Under the pieces are notes generated by a model that saw only the letters and a list, made by a program, of their open reading frames with translations, ran no database searches and was not told where the DNA came from. Shown here piece after piece: positions 34,907-54,300 of a stretch of DNA of 64,000 nucleotides. The position numbers and the translations under genes are program-made. Position 1 is the first letter of the stretch. Each line of letters begins with the position of its first letter. Source of the stretch: Streptomyces sp. HUAS 15-9 (GTDB taxonomy: Bacteria > Actinomycetota > Actinomycetes > Streptomycetales > Streptomycetaceae); assembly GCF_025642155.1 (NCBI RefSeq), contig NZ_CP106798.1, positions 6,572,001 through 6,636,000 on the forward strand, in the 5' to 3' direction.

Positions 34907-37900
34907 ATGGACATGACGGGGGCTTCCTCCAACCAGACGCTCATCGACCGCTTCGGCGCCGTCCTGCTGGGGCGCGCCGAGGAACCGTTCTACCGGTTCC
35001 TGGTCGATGGGGAGGACCAGGCCGAGCTGCTCACCGGCGCGGTGCTCGACCGGCGTGCGCGCGCCGTCGCGGTGGCGCTGAGTGAACGCGCGGCGGTCGG
35101 TGACCGGGCTCTGATCCTCTGCCCCCCGGGCATCGACTACGTGGCGGCCTTCTTCGGCTGCCTCTATGCGGGAGTGGTGGCGGTGCCGGCCTATCCGCCG
35201 GATTCCGGCGTCGTCCCCCGGATGCTTCGCCGGTTGCTGGGCGTGGTCCAGGACGCCGCGCCGTCGGTGGTGCTGGCGCCCGCCGCCGCGGCGGCGATGG
35301 CGGGTCAGATCGCGGAGCTGGCACCGGAGATGGCGGCGCTGCCGTGGCTGGCGGTGGACGAGGTCGACGAGGCGGGGGCGGCGGACTGGCGCCGGCCGGG
35401 CGTGCGCGGGCAGGATCTCGCCTTCCTGCAGTACACGTCCGGCTCCACGGGGAGCCCCAAGGGCGTGATGCTCAGTCACGACAACCTGCTCGCCAACCTG
35501 GCGGCCATCGACCAGCACATGTTCGACGGCGCCGAGCCGAGCTGTGTCGTCTGGCTGCCGCCCTACCACGACATGGGACTCATCGGCGGCCTGCTGGAGC
35601 CGGCCTACCGGGGATACCCGGTGACGTTCATGTCGCCGCTGGCCTTCCTCAAGCGGCCCGCCCGCTGGCTCCGCGCCGTCTCCGACTTCAAGGCCACCCA
35701 CAGCGGCGGCCCGAACTTCGGCTACGACCTCTGCGTATCGAAGATCTCCGAGGAGGAGCGCGCCGGCCTCGACCTCAGCAACTGGCAGGTGGCCTTCTCC
35801 GGCGCCGAGCCGGTACGCGCGGAGACGCTGGAGCGGTTCGCCCGCTCCTTCGCGCCCAACGGGTTCCGCCGCTCGGCGTTCTATCCCTGCTACGGGATGG
35901 CGGAGGCGTCGCTGCTCGTCGCCGGCGGCGCGTGCACCACCGAACCGCCCCTGCTGCGGGTACGTGCCGACCTGCTGGAACAGAACCGTGCAGAGCCCGC
36001 CGAGCCCGGTGCGGGCACCCGGACCCTGGTCAGCTGCGGACAGATCATTTCCGGACATCGGCTGGTGATCGTCGCGCCGGACGCGCGTACCCCGCTGCCG
36101 GACGGGGAGGTCGGCGAGATCTGGGTCGCCGGTCCCAGCATCGCGCGGGGATTCCGGGGCCGTCCCGAGGAGAGCGCCGAGCGGCTGGAGGCCCGCCTCG
36201 CCGGCGGCGAAGGGCCGTTCCTGCGCACCGGCGACCTAGGCTTCCTGCACGACGGCGAGCTGTACGTCACCGGCCGGATCAAGGACCTGATCATCATCGC
36301 CGGCAAGAACCACTACCCGCACGACATCGAGCGCACCGTTGAGGAGGCGCACCCGGCCCTGCGCCGTGGCGCCGGCATCGCGTTCTCGGTGGACTCGGGC
36401 GAGGCGGAGGAACTCGTCGTGGTGCAGGCCGTGCGGGGCGCCGCCGGCGCCGCGGCCGAGGAGATATTCACGGCCGTCCGGGCGGCGGTCGCCGAACATC
36501 ACGGCCTACAGGTACACGACATCGTGCTGGTCACGCCGGGGAGCATCCCGAAGACGTCGAGCGGCAAACTGCAGCGCTACGCCTGCAAGGAGGCGTACCT
36601 CGCCGGTACGCTCGACGCGGTCGGGCGGTGGAGCGCTCCCTCGGCCCCCGCCGACTCCCCCGAGGTGCGCGGCGCGCCGGCCACCCGGGCGAACGGCGAG
36701 CTTCGCGCGACGTATGAGAAGCGCCTCCTCGAGGAGCTCGCCGGGCGTCTGCGCGTCGCCCCCGAAAGCCTCGACCCCCGGATGCCGCTCGCCGGCTACG
36801 GGTTGCAGTCCGTGGAGCTGGTCGGGATGATCGGCGAACTGGAGCGGTGGTCCGGACGCTCGCTTCCGGCCACGCTGGCCTGGGAATACCCGACGGTCGA
36901 GGCCCTGGCGGCCTTCCTGGCGGACGGCGCCGAGGCCGCCGCGCCGCTGCCCACCCCGGCCGCGGGCGGCGACGGCACCGAACCGGTCGCCGTCATCGGT
37001 ATCGGCTGCCGCCTTCCCGGCGGTGCCGACGGGCCGGACGAGTTCTGGCAACTGCTCGGCGAGGGCCGGGACGCGGTGACGGAGGTGCCCGCCGACCGCT
37101 GGAAGGCCGAGGACTTCTTCGACGAGGACCCCACCGTGCCCGGGAAGACCACCACCCGGTGGGGCGGGTTCCTCCGGGACGTCGACCGCTTCGACGCGAC
37201 CTTCTTCGGGATCTCCCCGCGTGAGGCCGCCCGCATGGACCCTCAGCAGCGGCTGCTCGCCGAGGTCGCCTGGGAGGCCCTGGAGGACGCGGGCATCGTG
37301 CCGGAGCGCCTGGCCGGCTCGGCCACCGGCGTGTTCATGGGCGTCGCCACCAACGACTACGGTCACCTGCAGTACCAGCGGCTCGACCAGATCGATGCGC
37401 ACACCGGCACCGGCAACGCGCTCAGCATCGCCGCGAACCGCCTCTCCTACCTGTTCGACCTGCGCGGGCCGAGCCTGGCGATCGACACGGCCTGCTCGTC
37501 CTCCCTGGTCGCCGTGCAGCAGGCCTGTGCGAGCATCGCGCAGGGCGACTGCACGCTCGCCCTCGCGGGCGGCGTGAACCTCATCCTCTCCCCGGCGCTG
37601 GCGATCAACTTCGCCAAGGCCGGAGCGATGGCCCGCGACGGGCGCTGCAAGACGTTCGACTCGCGCGCCGACGGTTACGTCCGCGCCGAGGGTGCCGGTG
37701 TGGTGGTGCTGAAGCCGCTGTCCGCGGCGCTGCGCGACGGGGATCCCATGTACGCCGTCATCCGCGGCGGCGCGGTGAACCAGGACGGCAGGACCAACGG
37801 CCTCATGGCGCCCAACCCGCGCGCCCAGGAAGCGGTCCTGCACACCGCGTACGCCCGGGCGGGCGTCGCGCCGGAGGATGTCCACTACGTCGAGGCGCAC

Positions 37901-40900
37901 GGCACCGGCACGCTGCTCGGCGACCCCATCGAGGCGAAGGCGCTCGCGGCCGTGGTCTCCGCGCGCCGCGACCGCGCCCAGCCCTGCCTGGTGGGCTCGG
38001 TCAAGTCGAACCTCGGTCATCTGGAGGCCGCGGCGGGCGTCGCGGGTCTGATCAAGGTCGCCCTGATGCTGCGCCACCGCCGGATCCCGGCGAGCCTGCA
38101 CTTCCACGAGGCCAACCCGCACATCCCCTTCGAGGAGCTGGCGCTGCGGGTGGCCGACACCGCGCAGCCCTGGCCGGCCGGGGACGGTCCCGCCCTGGCC
38201 GGGGTGAGCGCCTTCGGCTTCGGCGGCACCAACGCCCACCTGGTTCTGCAGGAGGCCCCGCCGTCGGTCGCGCCGCAGTCGAACCGTTTCGGCGACCGGG
38301 CCCACCTGCTCACCGTCTCCGCCCCGACCGAGCAGGCCCTGCGCGAGCTCGCCGCCCGGCACATGGCTCAGCTGGACGCACCGGGCGCCGAAGCCACCGT
38401 GGCGGAGTACTGCGCCGCGGCCGCGGTGCGCCGGACCCACCACGCGCAGCGACTGACCTGCGTCGGCCGATCGGCGGCCGAACTCCGTGACGGCCTGGCC
38501 GCGTTCGTGCGCGGCGAGGACCACCCCGGCGTGGCCCGGAGCGGCCGGAGCACGGGCCGCCGTTCCCGGGTGGCGTTCGTCTTCTCCGGTCAGGGACCTC
38601 GCTGGTGGCCACTGACCGCGGAGCTGCTCGACCAGGAGCCGGTGTTCCGCGAGGCCCTGGAGCGTTGCGACGCCTCGCTCCGGCAGCACGTCGAGTGGTC
38701 GTTGATCGATCAGCTCACCATGGCGCCGGAGCGCTCCCGGCTCGCGGACCCCGGCGTGGTGCAGCCCGCCACCTGTGCGCTGCAGATCGCCCTCGCCGCC
38801 CTGTGGCGGTCATGGGGCGTCGAGCCGGATGCGGTGGTGGGACACAGCGTGGGGGAGATCGCGGCCGCGCACGTCTCCGGCGCGCTCGACCTCGACGACG
38901 CACTCCGCGTGGCCCTGCACCGTGGCCGGGTGATCCGCACCGTGATCGGCCGGGGCAAGATGGCCGTCGTCGGCGCCACGTTCGACGAGACGCAACGGAT
39001 CCTGGACCGGCTGGACCACGGATCCGTCTCGGTCGCCGCGAGCAACAGCCCGACGTCGACCGTCATCTCGGGCGAGACCACGGCGATCGAACGCCTCGCC
39101 GCCACCCTCGACGAGGAAGGGGTGTTCTGCCGGGTCCTCGAGTCGGTCGACTACGCATCGCACAGCCCCCAGATGGAGCCGTTGCAGGGCGAGTTGCGGG
39201 ATGCGGTCGCCGGTCTCACGCCGCGCCCGACGGACCGTACCGTCGTCTCCAGCGTCACCGGACGGGCGATCGAGGGCACGGAGCTGGACGCCGGGTACTG
39301 GGCGACCAACCTGCGCCGGCCGGTGCTGCTCGACCAGGCCGTCGACACCCTCCTCGACGCCGGGCACGACGTCTTCGTGGAGATCTCCGGCCATCCCATG
39401 CTGGTCGGCGCGCTCACCGAGAAGCTCGAGACCCGGGGCTCGCAGGGCGTGGCCGTGGCGTCGCTGCACCGTGACCGTCCCGGCCGCGCCGCTCTGCTCG
39501 GCGAGCTCGGCTGGCTGTACTGCGCCGGCTTCCCGGTCGACTGGACGCGTCTGTACGGAGCCGTACCGCCGGTGGTGCGGCTCCCCGCGTACCCCTGGCA
39601 GCGTGAACGTTGCTGGCTCCCCGGCATCGAGGAAGCACCGGCCGCGGGCCGGACCGGCCCCCTGGAGGGGACGGCTCCGCCGCGCTCCGGCGCCGAGGAG
39701 GCGCTCTGGCAGAGCGTCGAGCGCGGCGACGCGGAGGCGCTCAGCGGTGTGCTGGGAATCGCCGGCGCCGCTCAGCGCGACGCCCTCGCCGCCGTGCTCC
39801 CCGCGCTCTCGGCCTGGCACCGGGAGAGCCTCGACCGGGAGACCGCCGCCGCCTGGCGCTATCGGGTCGCCTGGACCCCGCAGGCCGGTATGGCCACGGC
39901 CGCGCTGCCCGGCACCTGGCTGGTCGTGGCCCCGGACCGGCCGGTCCCGGACGAGCTGACCGGATGGTTGCGCGCGGCGATCGCCGCGCGGGGCGGCACG
40001 GTCGCCGAGATCGCCGTCGCCGCGGACGCCGACCGTGCGGCGCTCGCCGCGGCGCTCGACGGCCCGGCCTGGCGCGAGCCCGCCCTGCGCGCAGTGGTGT
40101 CGCTGCTCGCCCTGGACGAGACGCCGGTGCCCGGTCAACCCGGGCTGGCACGCGGGGCCGCCCTGACCCTGGCGCTGGTGCAGGCGCTGGGCGACATCGG
40201 CGTGAGCGCGCCGCTGTGGCTCCTCACCCGCGGCGCCGTCGGCACCGGCCCGGACGACCCGGTCACCCACCCGGTGCAGGCGCTCGCCTGGGGACTGGGC
40301 CGGGTGGTGGGCCTGGAGCATCCGGAGCGCTGGGGTGGACTCGTCGACGTCCAAGGTCCGCTCGACGAGGCCGCGGGCGACCGGCTGGCCGTCGCCCTGA
40401 GCAACCCGGACCACGAGGACCAGATCGCGCTGCGGCCCGCCGGCCTCCTCGCCCGGCGGCTGGTACGGGCGCCGTCCGACGACTCCGAGCCCCCGGCGTA
40501 CCGGCCCGAGGGGACCGTTCTCGTCACCGGCGGCACGGGCGCCCTCGGCGTCCGGCTGGCGCGCGGCTGGCGCGGCGGGGCGCGGAACATCTCGTACTCG
40601 CCAGCCGGCGGGGTCCCGCCGCCCCGGGCGCCGCGGACCTCGAGGCGGAGCTCACCGGGCTGGGCGCCCGGGTCACGCTGGCCGCCTGTGACGCGGCCGA
40701 CCGAGACGCCCTCGCCGCGCTGCTGGGCGGGCTGGAGGCGGACGGTGACCCGGTCCGTGCCGTGTTCCACGTCGCCGGCGACGTCTCGCTGGTGAAGCCG
40801 CTCGCCGACACCACCACCGCCGAGCTGGCCCAGGTGGTCGCGGGCAAGGACGCGGGCGCCCTGCACCTGCACGATCTCCTGCGCCGCCCGCTCGACGCCT

Positions 40901-41754
40901 TCGTGCTCTTCTCCTCGATCACAGGGGTGTGGGGGAGCGGGCGCCAGTGTGCCTACTCCGCCGCCAACGCCTATCTGGACGCGCTTGCCGAGCACCGTCG
41001 CGGCCTGGGGCTGACGGCCACCTCGATGCAGTGGGGCCCGTGGGCCGGGCGGGCACACGACGAGCACGAGCACGAGCTGGCGCGCCGCGGACTGCGGCTC
41101 ATGGAGGCCGGCCCGGCCCTCGTGGCGCTGGACCGCGCACTGGGCCGGGACGAGACCACCACCGTCGTCGCCGACATGGACTGGTCGCTGTTCGCTCCCG
41201 CCTACGCCGCGGCACGCCCCCGTCCGCTCTTCGACGACCTGCCCGAAGCGCAGCGGGCCCTCCGGCCGGGCGGGCTCGCTCCGGCGGCGGGTGAGAGCCG
41301 GACGGGTGAGCTGCGCCGGGCGCTGCTCGCGGTGGAGCCGGGACGACGGCGCCGCGGCGTCCTCGTCGACCGGTGCCGGCGGGAGGTCGGCCGCGTGCTG
41401 AGGCTCGACCCGGCCCGCGTCGACGCCACCGTGCCGTTCACCAGCATGGGCCTCGACTCGCTGATGGCCCTGGAGGTCAGGAAGGGCCTGGAGGCCGCCG
41501 TCGAGGTCGCCCTGCCGGCCACGCTCGCCTGGCGCTACCCGACCATCGACGCGCTCGCGCCCTTCCTCGCCGAGCGCATGGGGATCCCGCTCGACGCGGC
41601 CGCCGCCGACGGCCCTCCCGCCGCACCGCCCGAGGCCGCCGAGCCGGCGCTCGACGTCGAGGCGCTCAGCGACGACGACGTCGAGGCGCTTCTCCTGCAA
41701 CGACTGGAATCCCTCGAGGGAGGCCGACATGACGCTGTCGAAGAAAGGGCCTGA
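34907..41754 (+). CDS. Type I PKS, FAAL-ACP-KS-AT-KR-ACP, with a frameshift in KR
   Basis: Loading plus first extension module of cluster 2. A fatty-acyl-AMP ligase occupies residues 1-590 (FLQYTSGSTGSPKGVMLSHD near 175). An ACP follows with serine in GYGLQSVEL near 635. The KS starts near 695, with cysteine in DTACSSSL near 861 and EAHGTGT. The AT has GHSVGE with Ser near 1314 and YASH near 1416, which predicts methylmalonyl-CoA. The KR begins VLVTGGTGALG near 1873. The frame breaks at about 40565, where one base seems missing. The sense continues in the next frame (AEHLVLASRRGP) through the KR active site, with VWGSGRQCAYSAAN suggesting an A-type KR. The final ACP is MGLDSLMALE. ATG 34907 follows GGTGGAG. 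Confidence 0.88.
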
Positions 41755-44700
41755 GATGAGCCAGCCGGCCGACACCAAGTCGTCCCCCACGCTGAAGCGG
41801 GCGCTCGTCGCCATCGACCGGCTCCAGCGCGAGCTGGAGGCGGCACGCCGCGGACGCACCGAGCCCATCGCGGTGGTGAGCGTCGGCTGCCGCTTCCCGG
41901 GTGGCGTGCACGATGCCGACTCGTACTGGCGGCTGCTCGCCGGTGGCGTAGACGCCATCCGCGAGGTTCCGGCCGACCGCTGGGACACCGACGCCTTCTA
42001 CCACCCCGAGGTGGGCCGCCCCGGGAAGATGACCACGAAGTGGGGCGGCTTCCTCGACCGGATCGACGAGTTCGACGCCGCCTTCTTCGGCATCTCACCG
42101 CGCGAGGCCGAGGCGATGGACCCGCAGCAGCGCCTGGTGCTGGAGGTGGCCTGGGATGCGCTGGAGAACGCCGGGTACGCCGACCTGGCGGGGAGCCGGA
42201 CCGGTGTGTTCGTCGGCGTGATCGGCAGTGACTACGGGATCCAGCGGTTCTCCCGCCCCGAGGACCTGACGCCGTACGCGGTGACCGGCAACTCGCACAG
42301 CATCGTCTCGGGCCGCCTCGCGTACCTGCTGGACCTGCGTGGCCCGGCGGTGTCGGTCGACACCGCCTGCTCCTCCTCGCTGTTCGCCGTTCACCTCGCC
42401 TGCCAGAGCCTGCGGACCGGCGAGTGCGACATGGCCCTCGCGGGCGGCGTGAACGTCATCCTCTCGCCGCTGGCCACCGTCGGCTTCTCGCAGTTCGGCA
42501 TGATGTCGCCGGACGGGCGGTGCCGGACCTTCGACGCCGGGGCGAACGGCTTCGTCCGCGGCGAGGGCTGCGGGATGGTGGTCCTGAAGCGCCTCTCCGA
42601 CGCCGTCGCCGCCGGCGACGAGGTCCTCGCCGTCATCCGCGGCGGTGCGGTCAACCAGGACGGCCGCAGCACCGGCCTCACCGCCCCCAACGTGCTGTCC
42701 CAACGCGAGCTGCTGCGCCGCGCCCTGGAGTCGAGCGGTGTCGAGGCCGGGCAGGTGTCGTACGTCGAGGCGCACGGCACCGGCACCACTCTCGGCGACC
42801 CCATCGAGGTGGAGGCGCTGGCCGACGTCTACCCGGCGGCACCGGGCGGCGAGTGGCACCTCGGCTCGGTGAAGACCAACTTCGGTCATCTCGAGGCGGC
42901 CGCCGGGATCGCGGGACTGATCAAGGTGGTCCTGGCGCTGCGTCACCGCTCGATCCCGCCGCACCTGCACTTCGAGCGCCTCAATCCGCACATCGCGGTC
43001 GACCGGCCCCCCTTCGCCATCCCGACCGAGCTGACCGAGTGGACCCCGCGGGACGGCCGCCGTATCGCCGGCGTCAGCGCTTTCGGCCTGAGCGGGACCA
43101 ACGTGCACCTCCTCGTCGAGGAGGGCCCCGGCCGGGCGCCGGCCACCGCGGACGAGCGCCGGCCGCTGAACGTTCTCTCCCTCTCCGCCCGCAGCGAGGC
43201 CGGACTGCGCCTGCTCGTGGAGCGGCACCGCGACCGGCTGGGGCGCACGGCTCCGGTGCCGGTCGCGGACCACTGCTACTCCGCCAACACCGGGCGGTCC
43301 CACTTCCCGCACCGCCTGGCGGTGGTGGGCAGGTCGGCGGCCGAACTCGACGCGGAGCTCGTCGGCGTCCTGGACCGCTCCGCGCCGAACCGGGCCGTCT
43401 CCGCCGACGGGCGCGAGCCCGAGGTGGCGTTCCTCTACAGCGGTGCGGGCACCGAGCGTCCCGGCATGGCCCACGCCCTGTACGAGAGCGCGCCGGCCTT
43501 CCGGGAGGCACTGGACCGCTGTCACGAACTGCTCCGGGCCGACTTGGAGGTTCCGCTCCTCGACGTCCTGTTCGCCGAGGATCCGGGCGCGGCGCACCTG
43601 GGCCGGCCCACCTTGGCGCAGCCGGCGCTCTTCGCCGTGCAGTACGCGCTCACCGAGCTGTGGCGCACGTGGGGCGTGCGGCCGGCCGCGGTGTTCGGGC
43701 ACGGCCCGGGCGAGATCGTGGCCGCCTGCACGGCCGGGGTGATGAGCCTTGAGGACGCGCTGCGGCTCGTGACGCAGCGGGCCCGCCTGCAGTTCCCGCC
43801 CGACTCACCGCCGGCCGAGGCGGACCTCGCGCCGCTGCGTCAGGTCGCCGGCGAGATCACCCAGTTGCCGCCGCGCATCCCGTTCGTCTCGGGCCTGGAC
43901 GGAGCGCTCTGGCCGTGGGACGAGGCCCCCGATGCCGAGCACTGGTGCCGGCAGATCCACCGGCCGGTCCGGTTCGCAGACGCCGTGTCGACGCTGAGAA
44001 GCCTCGGGTACACCCGCTTCGTCGAGATCGGCCCGGACGCCGCCCTCGTCGACCGGATACGGGTGGAACAGCCCGGCGACGAGCTGTTCACCGCGCCGAG
44101 TCTGAGGGCCGGCGAGGACGACTGGCGTACCGTCCTGTCCACCCTCGCCGAGCTGTACGAGCACGGCACCGACGTCGACTGGGCCGGGTTCGACCGGGGC
44201 TACTCGCGTACGCGGGTGCCGGTGCCCACCTCGCCCTTCGTCCGGACGCGCCACTGGTACGACGCGCCGGCGACCACCGTGGCCACGACGGTCGGTGACG
44301 AGGCCGGCCGGCAGGAGACGCCGGTCGCAGGGGAGAGTACGGCCGCGTCCGCCGCCGACGGTTCGCTGCTCACCCGCGAGGCGCTGCTGGCATTGAAGGA
44401 GGACGAGCGCTTCGACATCCTCGCCGGCCATCTCGCCCGCGGCGTCGGGGCGGCCCTGGGGTCCGGCAGCGGCCCGCGCCGCCGCCTCGGCGCCGCCACC
44501 GTCGAGGTGGGGCTCGACCAGCCTCTGCTCGACCTGGGCCTGGACTCGCTGATGGCCACAGGCCTGCGGGTCCAGATCCGGAAGCAGCTCGGGGTCACCC
44601 TGCCGCTCGTCGCGCTGCTCAAGGGCGCATCGGTCCGGCGGGTGGCGGAGCAGGTCCTGGAGCAGCTGGACGACGCGGAGACCGGCACCGCGCAGGCGCC

Positions 44701-44784
44701 GGCCGACGACACCGACGCGCTCCTCGCCGAGCTGGAGCGCCTGCCCGAGGCCGAGGCCCGCGCGCTGCTCGAGGAGGGACGCTG

Positions 44785-44785
<1 letters not shown>
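41729..44785 (+). CDS. Type I PKS module, KS-AT(inactive)-ACP (1018 aa)
   Basis: Second PKS protein. Residues 10-45 form a coiled-coil docking region ([20 protein letters not shown]). The KS is complete: cysteine in DTACSSSL at residue 214, [12 protein letters not shown] and [10 protein letters not shown]. The AT is degenerate. The nucleophile motif reads GHGPGE at residue 659, with glycine for the serine. The GQGxQ oxyanion motif reads GAGTERPG. The small subdomain with the HAFH/YASH motif is deleted, so [10 protein letters not shown] passes straight to [16 protein letters not shown]. The ACP is normal (LGLDSLMAT near 939). ATG 41729 follows GGGAGG and overlaps the previous gene by 26 bases; ATG 41756 is the alternative. 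Extension would need an AT in trans. Confidence 0.9.
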
Positions 44786-51302
<6,517 letters not shown>

Positions 51303-51306
<4 letters not shown>

Positions 51307-54300
51307 GCGACTCGACCGACGACCTGTCGCAGGTGGCCATCATCGGCATGGCGGGGCGCTTCCCCAAGGCGGCCGACGTCGGCGCGTTCTGGGACAACCT
51401 GGCAGCCGGTGAGGAGTGCCTCTCCTTCTTCTCCGAGGAGGAGCTGCGCGAGCAGGGCGTCAGCCCGGCGTTGCTGGCACAGCCCGGGTACGTGCGTGCC
51501 AAGGGCGTCCTCGACGGGGCCGACACCTTCGACGCCGGTTTCTTCGGCCTGTCCCCGCGCGAGGCCGAGCTGATGGACCCGCAGCACCGCGTCTTCCTCG
51601 AATGCACCTGGGAGGCGCTGGAGTCGGCGGGGTACGACCCGCAGGCGTTCCCGGGCCGGATCGGCGTCTTCGCGGGTGCCAGCCTCAACACCTACCTGCT
51701 CTTCAACCTGCTGGCGAACCGTGGCGTCGTCGAGACCCTCGGCCAGTACCAGACCCAGCTCGCCAACGACAAGGACTTCCTCGCCACCCGGGCCTCGTAC
51801 AAGCTCGGCCTCAAGGGCCCCGGCATCACGGTGCAGACCGCCTGCTCCACCTCGCTGGTGGCGGTCCATCTCGCCTGCCAGAGCCTGCTCTCCGGGGAGT
51901 GCGACATCGCCCTGGCCGGCGGCGTCTCCGTCAACGTCCCGCTGCGCAACGGCTACCTGCACCAACCGGGCGGCATCCTGTCGCCGGACGGACACTGCCG
52001 CCCGTTCGACGCCGCCGCCGGGGGCACCGTCATCGGCAACGGCGTCGCCCTCGTGGTGCTGCGCCGGCTCGCCGACGCGCGCGAGCAGGGTGACCTCGTC
52101 GACGCGGTGATCCGGGGCTCGGCCGTCAACAACGACGGCGCGCTCAAGGTCGGTTACACCGCACCGAGCGTCGAGGGCCAGGCGGAGGTGATCGCCGAGG
52201 CGCTGGGAATCGCGGGGGTGTCGGCGGAGACGGTGGGCTACGTGGAGACCCACGGGACCGGTACGGCCCTCGGCGACCCCATCGAGATCGCCGCCCTGAC
52301 CCGCGCGTACCGTGAGGAGACCGAGGCGCGCGGCTACTGCGCCATCGGGTCGGTGAAGAGCAACGTCGGCCACCTCGACGCCGCCGCCGGTGCGACCGCA
52401 CTGATCAAGGCCACTCTGGCGCTCAAGAACGAGGCCATTCCCGCCAGCCTGCACTTCGAGCGGCCCAACCCGGAGCTCCGGCTGGAGTCCAGCCCCTTCT
52501 TCGTGAACACCACGCACCGGCCCTGGCCCCGGGGCGAGGTGCCGCGCCGGGCCGGGGTGAGCTCGTTCGGCATCGGCGGGACCAACGCGCACGTGGTGCT
52601 GGAGGAGGGGCCCGCGCCGCGGCCCGGCGAGCCCGGACGACCCTGGCAGCTGCTGACCCTCTCGGCGCGTACCGACCAGGCCCTGGCGCAGGCGGCGGAG
52701 CGACTGGCGGACCACCTCGAGACCGACCCGGGCGAGGAGCTCGCCGACGTCGCCTTCACCCTGGCGGCGCGCCGGCGCGCCTTCGAACAGCGCCGGGCCG
52801 TGGTCTGCGTGGACCGTGCCGACGCCGTACGGCGACTGCGGCAGGCGGCACGCGCCGGCGAGCCGTGCACGGCGGGCCGGGCCGCGAAGGTGGCCTTCCT
52901 CTTTCCGGGCCAGGGGACGCAGTACCCCGGCATGGCCCGCCAGCTGTACGCCGACGAGCCGGTCTTCCGCGCCGAACTCGACCGTTGCCTCACGTTGTTC
53001 GACCAGCATCTCGACGAGGATCTGCGGGCGGCCCTGTTCCCGCCGCCGGAGGAGGCCGAGAAGGCCGCGGAACGCCTGGAGGAGACGGCGCTCGCCCAGC
53101 CCGCCCTCTTCGCCGTGGAGTACGCCCTGGCCCGCACCCTGATGGCGTGGGGTCTCGTGCCGCACGCCATGGCCGGTCACAGCATCGGCGAGTACGTGGC
53201 CGCCTGCGTCGCCGGCGTGTTCACGCTGGAGGACGCCACCGCGCTGGTGGCGGCGCGCGGCCGGCTGATGCGGGCGACCCCGCACGGGGCGATGCTCGCG
53301 GTCTTCCTGCCCGAGGACGAGACGAAGGCGCTGCTCGACGACGACCTCTGCGTCGCGGCCGTCAACGCCACGTCGCTCTGCGTGGTCGCCGGTCCGGTCC
53401 AGGCCGTCGAGCGCCTGCGGGAGCGGCTCGCCTCGTCCGGCGTCGGCTGCCGGCGCCTGCACACCTCGCACGCGTTCCACTCGCCCCTGGTGGAGGGGGC
53501 GGTGCACCCCTTCCGGGAGGAGGTCCGCAAGATCCGGCTGCACCCCCCGCGGATCCCCTTCAGCTCCAACGTGAGCGGGACCTGGATCGAGGACGCCCAG
53601 GCCACCGACCCTGAGTACTGGGGCACCCACCTGCGCTCCGCCGTGCGTTTCGCCGACAACCTGTCGACGTTGCTCGCCGACCCGGACCTGCTCCTGCTGG
53701 AGGTCGGTCCGGGCCAGTCGCTGTCGAACTTCGCCCGGCAGCACCGCTCGTGGACGCCGGACCGGGTCGTGGCCGCCACACTGCGCCAGCCCCGCGAGGA
53801 GCGCCCCGACCGGCAGGTGCTGCTGGAGGCCGTGGGGGCGATGTGGTCCGCGGGCGCGCAGGTCGACTGGGAAGCACAGCACGACGCTGGCAGCCGCCGA
53901 CGGGTGCGCCTTCCCTCGTACCCCTTCCAGCGGCAGCGGTACTGGGTGGACCCCGGCCCGGCGGACCGTGCCGGGCAGGGTTCCGCCGAGCCCGGCGCGG
54001 CGGAGCCCGCGACGTGGACCTACACGCCGAGCTGGCGGCGCCTCCCACCGCCCGCCTCCTGGCCCCTCGCCGCGTCAGGACCGTGGCTCGTACTCGGCAC
54101 GGACCTGCCCCTGGGCCGGACGCTGCGGCAGGGCCTGGAGGCCGCCGGCTGCACCGTCGTCGGGGTGTCCGCGGGTGACGGCTTCGCGCGGGAAGGCGAG
54201 CGTTCCTTCACCGTCGACCCGGCCGGCCGGGACGACTTCGAACGCCTCTTCGCTGCCCTCGGCGCGGACGACCTGCGACCGGCCCGGGTCCTGCACCTGT

